A model generated the notes under the pieces. It was not told the DNA's origin, did no database searches, and saw only the letters and a program-made list of their open reading frames with translations. Of a DNA stretch of 64,000 bases, positions 1 through 10,233 are shown piece by piece. The stretch's first letter is position 1; every line of letters starts with the position of its first letter. The position numbers were made by a program, and so were the translations under genes. Origin of the DNA: Tipula vernalis. Taxonomy: Eukaryota > Arthropoda > Insecta > Diptera > Tipulidae. The DNA lies in NCBI GenBank assembly GCA_958295665.1, contig OY282559.1, positions 134,891,241 through 134,955,240 on the forward strand. The letters run 5' to 3'.

Positions 1-663
1 CGTTAAACACCTATCTGCTTGCATTTCTATTTTAATTTTCAAAAAAGCATCTTTGCACTTATCGTCCCAATCAAACACCACATCATTCTTGAGTAAATTG
101 TTAATTGGATACAAAACCGTACTCAAATTATCACTTCGTTTTTGTTTTTTTGGTTCCGGCATATTAGTAATTGCATCTATTTTCTTTTTCATTTTATGTA
201 TTCCTAATTCATCTATCCCATAACCACAATATTCTATACTGTCTGCAAAAAATTTGCATTTGTCTTTATTTATTCTTATATTTAATTTATTTAATCTTTC
301 TAAATGAATTTCACCACTAGGTCCTGTAATATTTATGTCGTCAAAAAATATTGTTGTCCCGGAAATTCCTGTCAAAATTTTTTCTATTTCCCGTTGCCAT
401 ATAGCGGGAGCTGAAGCTATCCTATGCATCAAACGCTGAGGCTGACATAACCCTTTATGAGTATTCAAAGTCAATATTTCTCTGTCAGCTTCCGCAACTT
501 CTAATTGTAAATACGCTTTCGTTAAGTCTAGTTTAGAAAACTTCTTTCCAACAGCTATGGAAGAAAAAAGTTCTTCTATTTTAGGTAATGGATGTTCGTC
601 TACTATTAGATTTGGGTTTACAGTTATTTTGTAATCTCCACAAATCCTCACTTTACCCCCTAA
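1..663 (-). CDS. Gypsy-type reverse transcriptase, partial (runs off the left edge)
   Basis: An uninterrupted frame of 221 codons is open to the window edge, beginning just after an in-frame TAA at 664-666. Recognisable blocks in order are KLDLTKAYLQLEV (motif A, catalytic Asp), NTHKGLCQPQRLMHRIASAP (motif B region) and TTIFFDDINI (motif C, an FFDD variant of the usual YxDD). The end of the visible part, with FDWDDKCKDAFLKIK, matches the tether leading into RNase H. The family copies genomic RNA into cDNA in cytoplasmic particles. The core is well preserved compared with the broken gag, but the upstream stop and a frameshift near 730 separate it from the protease. Confidence 0.9.
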
Positions 664-893
664 TTACGGAATAGGAACAATGGGGGTAGCCCATCTACTA
701 CTATCAACTTTTACTAAAATACCGTTTTTTTTAATTCTTCAAACTCTCACTCGACTGCTTCCTTAACTGAAAATTGAACTGGCCTAGCCCGTATAAAAAC
801 TGGTTTCGCGTTTGGTTGAATATTAATTTTTACTTGAATACCTAAAATATGTCCTAAATTTTCTTGTATTTTTTTAGCAGTATCTTGCATACC

Positions 894-1430
894 TCAGTTA
901 TCAGTCTTATCAATTTCCGTATTTCCTAAAACCTGATTCCAATTTAAATTTAAGTTTCGCAACGATTCACGACCTAAAAGAGGGTGTTTATTTGAATCCA
1001 CCACGTATAATTTTAAATCTTTATATCCACTATTAGAATTTACTACGGTGTCAATATAACCGAAAATTTTAATTTTATTATTACAATAACTCGTGAGCTC
1101 CGTATCGGATTTTTTTAAATCCATGTTTTGAAAATATTTTAACGAATCTTTAAAACTAATTAATGATACTAAAGAACCACTATCTACTTCAAAATTAATA
1201 TCTTTATTATTAACGTTTAGGGTCAACCAAAGTTTAGATGTCACATTATTAGAACTTTCTTCTTCATCTTCAGCGATGCAATTTGTACTATTTTTGAGGC
1301 ACACTAGTTTCAAATGTCCGCGTTTATTACAATATGAACAAACGGAATTAGCATGACGACATTTGTTTGCTAAGTGTGATTCATTTCCACATCGATAACA
1401 TGCAATTTTATTGTCTAAATTTAAACTCAT
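894..1430 (-). CDS. Gypsy gag-pol segment: two CCHC zinc knuckles plus aspartic protease
   Basis: This 178-residue frame starts with two tandem CX2CX4HX4C knuckles (CYRCGNESHLANKC and CSYCNKRGHLKLVC), which bind retroelement RNA at the end of Gag. The protease follows, with the active-site block FEVDSGSLVSLI (DSG, residues about 80-84) and the downstream LLGRESL block typical of this protease. It lies directly upstream of the RT on the same strand. The listed ATG is probably internal: the frame is open further upstream and was originally continuous with gag, but a frameshift near 1480-1600 separates it from the gag C-terminal block. Confidence 0.85.
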   Translation of the reverse strand: MSLNLDNKIACYRCGNESHLANKCRHANSVCSYCNKRGHLKLVCLKNSTNCIAEDEEESSNNVTSKLWLTLNVNNKDINFEVDSGSLVSLISFKDSLKYFQNMDLKKSDTELTSYCNNKIKIFGYIDTVVNSNSGYKDLKLYVVDSNKHPLLGRESLRNLNLNWNQVLGNTEIDKTDN

Positions 1431-1453
1431 ATTTTTATTTGTATTAAAATTTC

Positions 1454-1671
1454 CTATAACTGAGGTCCCTGGGTTACTTGAGTGATTATTTGTATTATAA
1501 TTTTGATGAAATGTATCCCTTCTCGATGATGTTTGTCGAATGTTGTAAACGTTTGAATTCTTATTGACATTGATTTCAGCGCCACCTTTAATTCTATCGA
1601 TATTGCAGTTTTTTGCGCATTTTCCAATGTAAGATCCACTGTTTCCAATAGCCGATTTTGTATTTTCTGGC
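1454..1671 (-). pseudogene. Gypsy gag C-terminal fragment
   Basis: On the minus strand this segment encodes the capsid tail (SQKIQNRLLETVDLTLENA), which normally follows a FVFGLN block. That block is found about 580 bp away, beyond the TIR insertion. The open frame seen across 1672-1711 is an artefact of reading into the inverted repeat of the insertion. A frameshift follows before the zinc knuckles. Confidence 0.7.
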
Positions 1672-1674
1672 TAT

Positions 1675-2255
1675 TGCCCGATTTAGATGAAGAAAAATGT
1701 TTGCCTTGCAAAAAAAGAAGATATTAGTACATTACAATTTTCGTTTGAATGACAAGAACAAAACATAAACATGCAAAATTATGTTAGCGTTTTTTTTGTG
1801 TTTTTTTACCATTTGTTACTATAAAAACATTAAAAATAAATATGATACTATAAAATATACTCGACCCGACTATATTTTTTGATATTTTATAGTAACAAAC
1901 AAACACAAACACAATAAAAGTATATTATGAAAACCTATACGATGACCAGAAGTCAAATGTTATAGCAGAAAAAATCAAATCAAAAGCAGTTTTCGCAATT
2001 TTATTTATTAAGTTTTATTTTTGTCACTAACAATCTTATTTATTGTTATAAATTTTATTTTTGTCACACTACTGATAAATGTCAAAAAATATAACATCCA
2101 ATTATGTATAAGCCGCCAAAAAATTATAGCATCGCCATTTTGGTTTACATAGTCCTTTCTCATTTTAACTAATGGATATTTTTTTATTGCGTGCAGCTCT
2201 ATGCAAGGCAAACATTTTTTGCAAGGCAAACATTTTTCTTCATCTAAATCGGGCA
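1675..2255. mobile_element. 581-bp non-autonomous TIR element inserted in gypsy gag
   Basis: Both ends carry a perfect 41-bp inverted repeat (1675-1715 and 2215-2255), starting TGCCCGATTTAGATGAAGAA. It is flanked by TAT on each side (1672-1674 and 2256-2258), a likely 3-bp target duplication. Removing the element and one TAT brings the gag blocks on either side back into one frame, so the boundaries are supported independently. One end repeats TGTTTGCCTTGCA in tandem. A second internal inverted pair, TTTGTTACTATAAAA and its complement, lies near 1815 and 1890. No transposase is encoded. The superfamily is unclear: a 3-bp duplication suggests PIF/Harbinger, but TAT is not that family's usual TWA. 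Confidence 0.8.
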
Positions 2256-2258
2256 TAT

Positions 2259-2637
2259 TTAACCCAAAAACGAATTGATTTCGCAAAGCCGTATTTAATC
2301 CGATCGATAGTCTTCGAAGTTCCACCAAAAATTCTTCCACACTATCGCCATCTTTTTGCTTCCTTAAATGAAATCTATAATTTTGAACAATTTCTAACGG
2401 TGTGGTATTGAAATGTTGATCCAGCAAATTAGTAATATTCACATATGATTTTTTACTCGGTTTTTCCGGTGCTATTTTGTCACTTAGAATATTGTACGCA
2501 GTTTGCCCCATATAATTTAATTTTCTCATCCTCCACCTTAAATACCGCAAAAGCACTTTCTAAACGCTCCACCCAGCGTGCCCACTTAATTTCGCTTATG
2601 GTTCTATTTCAAACGTTGATAATTGTAGCGCAGACAT
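2259..2637 (-). pseudogene. Gypsy gag N-terminal/capsid fragment
   Basis: The ATG complement at 2635-2637 begins MSALQLSTFEIEP and fits as the gag start, shortly downstream of the leader. An in-frame stop follows, then WVERLESAFAVF, a frameshift near 2540, and capsid blocks MGQTAYNILSDK, VEEFLVELRRLS and QFVFGLN. This is the usual capsid sequence of Ty3/gypsy Gag, which builds the particle. The protein continues at 1671 beyond the TIR insertion. At least one stop and one frameshift make it non-functional. Confidence 0.75.
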
Positions 2638-2848
2638 CGTTTATTTTATAATGTAAAAACAACTTATGTATTTATTGCAGCAGCAACGTATTATTCTAAT
2701 TGTACAAATATAAAGATGTAATTTGTAAATCGTAGGTTAACCTAATATTAATTTCTTCCCGTGTAATTCTGTGTAGCAGCACAACACATGTATTTTTTTT
2801 TTTTTTTTTAGGTTATCAAAGTAATGCGGATTTATTTTGCTCACCCAG

Positions 2849-2866
2849 ATCCCATCCTCGTCGCCA
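2849..2866 (-). other. Primer-binding site matching tRNA-Ser(GCU)
   Basis: The plus strand reads ATCCCATCCTCGTCGCCA, which is the 3' end of insect tRNA-Ser(GCU) plus CCA as I recall it. The minus (element sense) strand is therefore the complementary primer site. It sits 2 nt from the TG at 2869-2870, which would be the LTR terminus, as expected for this class. Serine tRNA primers are known from several gypsy-group elements. Confidence 0.75.
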
Positions 2867-2868
2867 CT

Positions 2869-3085
2869 TGTTATATATTTAAATAACACTAAGATCTTTT
2901 TATATTTCGTTACCATTTATTTATTTATTATAATGATTTTAATCAGAGAGAGCAAAGCAAAAAATTCCCTCCTCACATTCACCTCTGATATCTGTCAAAA
3001 ATAATGCATTGAAGTTGGCGGACATTCAATTAATTCAGCTCGTTTATATGACAAACTCAAAGTTGCATTTGACTATGACATAACA
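2869..3085 (-). repeat. Candidate 5' LTR of the gypsy element
   Basis: The inner end (TGTTATATATTT on the plus strand) is fixed by the adjacent primer site. A matching outer end, ATAACA, occurs at 3080-3085 and would give a 217-bp LTR with TGTTAT/ATAACA termini. The partner LTR is outside the window, so the outer boundary is not verified. Confidence 0.4.
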
Positions 3086-4190
3086 GGCTCTTTTATACAA
3101 AAATATTGCTTACTAGTAAACAGATCGCAAATATAGGAAAGTGGCATAACTCAACAAATTGAGTTTTTTAGATAATTCATCAGAAAGATGCGCAATGACG
3201 GGTTTCATAACCTGACATTGTGGCGTTTTCATATTTATTTTACAAAGCGAGAGGCGGTTTAATTTTCCGATCTTCCTTTTTTTGACGCCCATAGAGAATA
3301 GTGTAGTAAAATCGAAATTAGCATTTTTTCTTTTGTTCTCCTGAAAAATTTGAAATTTTGTGTTGTCACTATTCTTTGTCACGTGCGAGATAATAACTGT
3401 GTGTTTGTTGTCTTAAACCTACATCAATATGTTGACGCTACTTCAAAAATTAACTCACAGAAGAAATAACAAATCGAAAAAAAAAAAAAAAAAAAAAATT
3501 ACCTGTTTAGATTTGCTCGCTCTCTGATTGTCTCTCAACCATTTTTATTTACATTTATAGACTCTCTTTTTTAAAGTTTGTTTATTATACTTCTGAGTTA
3601 TATTTTGAAATATATGTCAAGGTTGTTTTTAAAGGAATTATATTGCGCGTATACCTTCTGCTGATATTACCACTTCCACCATAAATGTTTGAAGTTGTGT
3701 TTTGGTAAACTTAATTCTTATTTCGCTTCGTAAATCTTGCAGGCACAGATCAAAGAATCGTATCACTCGTATCTCATCTGGTGATAGCTAGTTGTACCAC
3801 AAACGTTTCAAGTTGAAAAGAGCCTATAAATATAAATAAAAATGAATAAAATTAAATATATACACCGGTGTTAAGTATTTCACACAAAGGATTTCACGAA
3901 ATGTATATGGGTACTGAAAAAGTGAAGGCATACACAAAAAAGTGTAGCGTAAGGTTGCTCAAGCCTTACCCATTAAAAGCTTCTTTTCAGAAATCAGAGA
4001 ATATATTAGTAAACACATACTTATGAGTATTATTGGAGACCTTAGTAAACCCTGCTATTATTTATTGAAAAACAATTAGATAGACTGCGCACATTTTCTC
4101 TAAACTCATAAAATTAAGAAAAAAACTGAAATCTGTACGACTAAGGAAACCAATACACTAAGTCGTACTACCCACAACACAAATGTATCT
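3086..4190. other. No identifiable gene
   Basis: AT-rich sequence with a 22-nt A tract at 3477-3498. An 89-codon minus-strand frame at 3113-3382 has no recognisable motif. Part of this could be the remainder of the gypsy LTR if the LTR is longer than 217 bp. Confidence 0.5.
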
Positions 4191-4420
4191 TCATTTACAG
4201 TCAATACAAACATATTTTGTTTTTGTAACTTCGCCGCATACATTATAAATCCAAGACATGCATTTTAAACATTGAATCATGTCTTTTTCACGGATATCGT
4301 TGCATATTTTACAAAACCAATCGTTGTTTTCACTTTTCTTCACCTTTTCCGTTTTACATTCCTCTTTTTGTAATCTACGTTTAACAGAATTGTGCTTGAG
4401 AACCAGTGGTATGAGTTAGG
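4191..4420 (-). pseudogene. PHD-like zinc-finger C-terminal tail, transposase relic
   Basis: A minus-strand frame ends at the TGA complement 4191-4193 and has no stop back to about 4420. It reads a basic Lys/Glu stretch and then WFCKICND, MIQCLKCMSWI, and YVCIDCK at the very end. The Cys pairs and the closing CxxC match the PHD-like finger found at the C-terminus of several insect transposon proteins with a DDE endonuclease. The usual His after the second pair (WxHxxC) is Asn here. No DDE domain lies upstream, so this is a solitary tail fragment; assignment to a pogo/jerky-type protein is inference. Confidence 0.5.
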
Positions 4421-4516
4421 AAGCATAGTTGGATACGAGATAAGACACAGCGTGCATGTCAGTTCATAAAACCCAAAAACTATTTTGAAAAAATCTTTCA
4501 CAAAACTGCTAGAGGC

Positions 4517-5549
4517 AAACAAATCACTGATCAAATATTGACTAGTTTACTAGTTTGAAAAAATCTTTTTTTTTGGTAGAATATAATGAATTTAACTAAA
4601 TTATAGAAAATATATATTCCAAAAATTATAATTGCATTATCCAAATATGAGACCTGGTGGAAGCAAGATTAAAGCTGAAATTCGCAAGATGCTAATGAAA
4701 GGCCACTCCTATAATTGTCTCTGACGCCAAATTGTGCGAGCCATTGCAATAGAGCCAAAAGAAAATGCTGTTTCTATCCAAAGGACACTCCTTCGAGATG
4801 AAAATGTTAGTGTTAGCGCAGAGACTGTTCGTAGGGCGCTCAGAAATGTCGGCATGAAAGGGCAAGCCAAATTAAAAAAAAACCCTGTTAATAGAATAGT
4901 ACATAAAATTACGATTGGCTTTCGCAAAAAAATGTAGAAATTATATATTTGATGACTGGCTTGGTGTGCTTTTCTCCGACGAGCCCAAAATTAGTCGTTT
5001 GGGATCGGACGGCAGAGAATGGATCTGGCGAAAGCAAGGAGAGCCGCTTCGGAACCGTATGTTAAAGCAAACCGTGAAATTCGGCGGGGGCAACTTTATG
5101 TTTCTGGCTATATGAGGTCGGAAGGCGTTGGCTTGTGCTAGAGAGTACTAGGAAGGATAACAGCAAAGGACTACTTAGAGATATTGCAGAATAGCCTCAT
5201 TGGAAAACTGGGGCAAGAACGTTTCGGACATCTAGAATAATGGGTTCAAACTCTTGGATTGGCCACCACAATCGCCGGATTTGAACCCTATTTATTGAAC
5301 GCTTGTGATAACATCTGAACCGAACAGTAGTAGGGTACCCAACTTCACCGAAAAATTTAGATGAACTATACGCAAGGATTGCCACAGAGTGGAGTCAAAT
5401 TTCATCGGAGGTGTGTCGTAATTTAATTTATAGTATGCCACGACGGATATAACCCATTTTGAAAACTTTTAATAATAAATATTAATTTTATGAAATCATA
5501 CGTTTGGTTTTTATTGTAAAGCATTTGATCAAATATGTGATTCACTGTA
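4517..5549 (+). mobile_element. Tc1-like DNA transposon relic
   Basis: The length (about 1.03 kb) and the transposase blocks inside fit a Tc1-family element. The right end reads TTTGATCAAATATGTGATTC then ACTGTA before a TA. The left end near 4517-4537 carries AATCAC and TGATCAAAT in the corresponding order but has lost a few bases, so the terminal inverted repeats are eroded. Confidence 0.7.
4646..5455 (+). pseudogene. Tc1-like transposase, broken
   Basis: Pieces in order: an N-terminal helix-turn-helix region with VSAETVRRALRNVGMKG; a frame break and stop near 4935; FSDEPKISRLGSDGREWIW (first catalytic Asp block) followed by VKFGGGNFM; and then, after further stops, WPPQSPDLNPI, which contains the last acidic block of the DD34E core. 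The enzyme normally cuts and pastes at TA sites. Stops near 4723, 4936 and 5115 and frame changes between blocks rule out function. Confidence 0.75.
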
Positions 5550-6754
5550 TAACTTAACCTAAAAATTCAAAATGTATTCAGGAGCTTCCACACACCAGAT
5601 GAAAATTACACTCAAACGACTATAAATGAATTTGTTTATCAGAAACATTCTAAATTCATTGAAACGCAGATGCGCACTGTCTACGCGCATCAGTACAACC
5701 GAGCAGTTTAACTATACACTGTGCCATTTGTATGGCGGGAGAAGTACTTTTGAAATCATTGAGGTACGACTTAGGCGACGTTACCCTAAATCAACAGTAG
5801 AATCAGGTAAGGGGAGATATTTTCATAAAGTGGATAGGTCAAGCTTTCCTTGGTTTTATATGGAATTTTATTCCTAGCTAGAGATCGAAACTTTTCAGAG
5901 AGTACACGAAAAGGTGTCCATGTGAAATTCGACGATTTGGTAATTTTCAAAAATTTCATATCAAAATGGCAATAAGTGATTTTTTAAATTCCTCAATATA
6001 TGCCATTTTCAACCTCTACAGTCACTATATTCAACCGATAAAGTCACACGTGACAACATCTCTGAGATTTTGGAAAATGGACATAGTGTAGCATCAGGTT
6101 TGACCATTTTAAGTGATTTTCAGAATTTTCTTTCTTATTAACAAAAATCGTTTTGGAAAGGTTGACATGTTCACTTTTTGGAAATATAGGCCCACACGAG
6201 AATGACCATAGTACAGTAGCAATTTCAATACGCTTACCCTTTTTCACAATTTTCAAAAATTTGTCGAACATGTCCAAAGCAAAAATTCGATCAAAAAATC
6301 AGAAATTCGATCAAAAAAAGTCGCCCGTGATTTTCTAGTGGAATACGTCATTTCAGTCGAAAATTTAAATTGTTTCATACCAAAGTCACTGGCGACTTTT
6401 TTTGGTGGATTTCAAGAATACGGGCCCTAGGGAGCTTTATTGAAATGCCAAAAATGTTTTCGGAAAGCTTGATCTGTCCACTTTCTGCAAATATCTGGTT
6501 CTACTGGTTATTAACACTTTTTATGTAGGTCTACACTTTTTCAGTACATGTACACGTTTCTTACACTTTTCGTTTTAGCTACACTTTTTGTGGATAACTT
6601 TACTCCAGTAATATGTTATATTCATTTTTGTGAGTTAATTTTTAAAGTAGCTCCGAATAAGCATAAATCGTAGAATGCTGATTGCATTAATGGAGCATTT
6701 GCTTTTGATGATTTACTTGGCGTTATGTCATTATCGTCTTTAACTACACCGACA
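5550..6754. other. No identifiable gene
   Basis: AT-rich DNA with locally repetitive wording such as ATTTTCAAAAATTT near 5945 and 6245. Short frames at 5626-5877 and 6044-6338 lack motifs and overlap each other on both strands. Confidence 0.5.
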
Positions 6755-6930
6755 CGATTTTAAAATTTCACTCAAATTTTAATTTTTTAAATATAATTTT
6801 AATACCACTCAGATTCTGAAGTTCAAAAGTCCACTTAAACTTTTTACACAATTGTATAATTTAATATTTATAATTTAGATCCCAAATTTCACTCGAACCA
6901 ATTTCAGAAATCAAGAGAGTTGGTTTTTAT
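6755..6930 (-). repeat. Dispersed copy of the GAGTGAAATTTGGGATC repeat family
   Basis: The minus strand reads GGTTCGAGTGAAATTTGGGA, then an AT-rich stretch with CAATTGTGTA, then AGAATCTGAGTGGTATTA and AAAATTTGAGTGAAATTT. The same blocks in the same order occur in the tandem units at 27850-28000 and 30056-31260 on the plus strand. This is a single inverted copy more than 20 kb from the tandem cluster. Confidence 0.75.
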
Positions 6931-8569
6931 TTAAATTTGAAATTGAACATGTGTCGTTTGGGAAATTCTGTATTCTCATTTTAAAATAATATTGATTAAT
7001 TTGTACTTTAGAAAATTGCTGGTCGCGTCATTTCGAAGCGAATACAGGAACAGCTGATGACTCTGAATAAACATGCTCACATAACTTCATCGCTTACTGT
7101 TCTACCAACGATTGATGTATCTGGCTGACTGCAGATCGATTCGCAACTCCAAAAACCGATACCTATCAATCCCTGAATATAACGTTTATTTATGGAGTGG
7201 TTCAAATTTACACTGGAAATATACGACTCAATAGCATGCCTTCACTAGTTTTGCAGAAACAAAATTTCAAATTTACCAATTCTCTTCTGCTTATACTCAA
7301 ACATTTTGTGTTAAGCTACTAAATTTACAATAAATCTTATCGTTATTACAGTACACCTAATTGAACGCAACAGCTAAATCATTTAATCTTTAAGAACCAC
7401 CTCAATTTAATAAACGCGAACTGCTGCACCAAAAACATATTTTCCTTAAAAGAAAAACATTAAACATAAAAAAAAAATAAAAACAATTCATTCAGTACAT
7501 AAAAAAAAAAATTGGAAACAAAACAAAAAAAAAAAATAACGTAGCGCAACAGGTTAATTTTTTCCCGGAAAATGTAAAGAAAAAACAAAAAAAAAAAATC
7601 TCAGTGAAAAATATTTATAACAAGAATAAAAAACTTTCTTTAAAAAATTAAACGAAATAAAAAAAAAAAAGAAAATTTAAATTTTCACTGGTTGCATATT
7701 TTTTTTTGTCTTCTTCGCAACGTCTACACCGCACTTCTTCATTTCGTTTTTCTTTTGATTCATTTTCCTCAGCTTTTTTATGTTTTGTTTTTTTTTTTTT
7801 ATTTTCCATATTTTTGTTTTTATGTTTTCCGAGGAAAAGTTATTCATTTTTATTTGATGATTATTATTATTGTTGTTATTATGGTTTGTATTATAATGAT
7901 CATTGTCATTGTTATTAAGATTATTACTATTATTACATTGTTTTGTACAATTCGTTTATAAATACTGTACAACATTTTTATTTCATATATTTAAATACAT
8001 TTGATGTCATCCAATAAAAGGGATTTCCGCCCGCAAACCAAATACACAATTTCCGCTTACCAAATTTTACATGCATACATATCAATATTAACCAATACCA
8101 CGTTGAGCTAACTAAATTGGTATTCGTGGAATTTTTAAATCTAAAATATTCGTATTTATGGCCTTTTCCATGCGGCAGAAAATTGATAAAAAAAAGTTTA
8201 ACAGAATTTCCGTAAAAGGATTTTCTTATTTAATTTTGTGTACTTCACACAAATTTGATTGAAAAATAAATGTTTTTATAAGTACTAATATTATAAAAAA
8301 AAAATGCTAGGTATTAGAGAGGGGGTGGAGTGTTTGTTTAAATTTAAAATAGCGAATATATATTGTATTTTGCTTAAAAAAAACTTCACGTAATATTGAT
8401 TGTAAGTGGTATAAGATTGTATCGATTGCCAGCTAATAATTTAACCATAAATTATTTGTTTGAAATACTAAGTATTCTTATTGTCTCAATATTGGAATAA
8501 TGACAATCACGAAATTTATACGTAATACAATTTTGAAGTACCCATAACCATGTACTAGATGTAAAGTCC
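6931..8569. other. Low-complexity, A-rich intergenic DNA
   Basis: A-rich tracts at 7440-7680 are followed by T-rich sequence and an imperfect ATT/GTT microsatellite at 7858-7935. The open frames here (7692-7961 and 7706-7918) are low-complexity Phe/Tyr/Ile translations of that DNA and are not genes. Confidence 0.6.
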
Positions 8570-8983
8570 CATATGAGTGGTTCCTGTGGTCGAACTTATA
8601 AACAACAAACAATTTAACTTCAAAGTGGTTGCTCTAAGTTCTACCGATGAATTAAATAAAAATCAAAAGTCCCGAAGTCAAATGATGTTTTGTGAATGCT
8701 CATATTATGTACTTGATGTAGAAAATATCACATGGCCGGTCTTTAGGTCAGTTGGGACTTTGGGACCTATGAATTTTACTGAGAATATTGCGTCGGTGGA
8801 ACATCGTATACACGTAGGAATTAAAATAGAAAAATCAGTCATAAATAAGGATGGTGATTCTCCTAAAGTGTTATAAACCGACAGTAGTTCCGTGGTGAAT
8901 TCCGAGTGCCTCTCGACCGGGATATCATCGGATGAAGGGCTCATGAAGGGAATTATGAGGAATTAAATTCTCTTGTTTCCAGA

Positions 8984-9545
8984 ATGGGTGTCTCAGAAGA
9001 AGGAGCAATAATTCTCGCAAGTGAGAGGAGTTCATCAATGGAAATACTGGTGTGCAAGGACATGGAAAAGGATGCCATTTATAATCCTTCGAAGGACCCT
9101 CATGTACAATTATGTAGAGCACCTAGGAAGCGGTATAAAAGGCTTCTTGCACAAGGCATAACCCCTGAGCGAGAGACAAAATTCTTGCCACTGCGCCCAT
9201 TGGAGGAGACTAGACTAAACAAATCCAGGAGGGAGGATAGCGTTCCGATGGCCCACTCGGTTTCCGCTGTTAAGTTTTGAGTTACATTCAGAAAGGCAGC
9301 GCAATTGGAGATCATTGAGTTTTTATCCGTTGGGCTTCCAGAGCTCCTGAGCTTGGATCAACTAAATGCTGTTCAGGAAGGCATCCTGGAGAAGGTGGTG
9401 GGATAGGAGTATGAAGGGGGAAGAAATCCGTCCCGGTGAAACTACCAAAGAAGCCTGCTAAAATCCAGACTCCGAAGTTTAGGGGTCAAGAGGTGAACCC
9501 CAGCCACAAATCCCAATGGGGACTGGGCAGTGAAGAGGGCTAACC
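8984..9545 (+). pseudogene. LINE ORF1 (gag-like) fragment
   Basis: Contains RKRYKRLLAQGITPE, a signature seen in ORF1 of LOA/I-type LINEs, then an acidic-basic region and a Lys/Pro-rich tail VPVKLPKKPAKIQTPK. In intact elements this protein binds the RNA template. Frame changes occur near 9280 and 9405. It lies directly upstream of the endonuclease, as expected. Confidence 0.55.
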
Positions 9546-9575
9546 CACCCAAAACCCACATGACGACAAATAGTA

Positions 9576-10095
9576 TGAAAATATTACAGATTAATTAGCA
9601 TCATACTAAAGCCGCATCTGATGTCCTTAGCCACTAAGAGCGGTAATTTTCGCAAGATCGCAAAAAATTTTATTCCCATTTGACAATTCATTTCCTGAGA
9701 CCTGGTAGCTCTAATGGTGGAGATGCTAGGTGAAAGGCGCAAACAGGAGGCTGTAATGGCTTCCGCCTACATTCATAGTGACACAGAAGCATCTGTAAGC
9801 AGAGAGAGCTGGACTGCCTGAAAGGATGTGATGCGAATGCGCACCATACGGTGTGGTGTAGCAGCGTAGCAGCGACATCAACAGCAGAGGTGTATACCTT
9901 TGTGATTATTTGATTACTAATACTTTGAACATTAGCAGTAGGGGAGAAAACCTACTTTCAGAAATGCTATTAGGTAAGAGGTATTTGAGTTCTTTAATAT
10001 GTAACTGGCATATCTGAAGAAGCTTATTGATCAGAGGCATGAAATTAGAGTAAAAACTTGACCAACTGTGGCCTATATAAGGTATCACTCGGATC
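9576..10095 (+). pseudogene. LINE APE-type endonuclease, broken
   Basis: The domain opens with KILQIN followed by a stop and HHTKAASDVL, the usual N-terminal strand (LQINLHHSKAA) of this family. Later come LVALMVEMLGERRKQEAVMASAYIHSDTE and the Asn/Gly region near the C-terminus (NTLNI). The enzyme nicks the target to prime reverse transcription. Multiple frameshifts and stops are present. Confidence 0.6.
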
Positions 10096-10233
10096 AAAAA
10101 TGCGCACGATTATGGAAAACTTAGACCACGATTATGGAACTCTAACTTCCCTAGAGGAGTTAGAGTACAGTTAAATCAGCAGTGCAAATCCATACACTCA
10201 GCGTTTGAGAACAGCTGCTTTTGGAAGGGAAGG

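Larger units (their letters stand above)
1..3085 (-). mobile_element. Ty3/gypsy LTR retrotransposon, 5' half, degenerate
   Basis: Read on the minus strand from high to low coordinates, the order is candidate LTR, tRNA primer site, leader, gag, CCHC zinc knuckles, aspartic protease and reverse transcriptase. This is the Ty3/gypsy order. The RT runs off the left edge of the window, so RNase H, integrase and the 3' LTR are outside. Gag has frameshifts and is split by a 581-bp TIR insertion at 1675-2255, and the protease-RT junction carries a stop and a frameshift, so the copy is dead. The outer LTR boundary at 3085 is tentative. Confidence 0.85.

Noticed and set aside
1672..1711. N-terminal extension of a gag-like minus-strand frame (start MQGKHF)
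   Set aside because: It is the inverted repeat of the TIR insertion read in frame by chance with gag.
2848..2866. Possible tRNA gene end (ATCCCATCCTCGTCGCCA)
   Set aside because: No tRNA body precedes it, CCA is encoded, and it sits 2 nt from an LTR end. It is a primer-binding site.
3113..3382. 89-codon basic minus-strand frame
   Set aside because: No recognisable motif, next to the gypsy LTR, and of a length expected by chance in AT-rich DNA over this window.
7051..7090. CTGATGA occurrence as a second hammerhead
   Set aside because: No GAAA partner or flanking stems. The other CTGATGA sites that I saw (11553, 21751, 55495) also lack the required stems.
7692..7961. 89-codon hydrophobic plus-strand frame, membrane-protein-like
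   Set aside because: Low-complexity T-rich and ATT microsatellite DNA; two overlapping frames look equally hydrophobic.
9906..10097. Minus-strand frame over the LINE endonuclease
   Set aside because: Antisense to a plus-strand endonuclease relic with family-specific wording.
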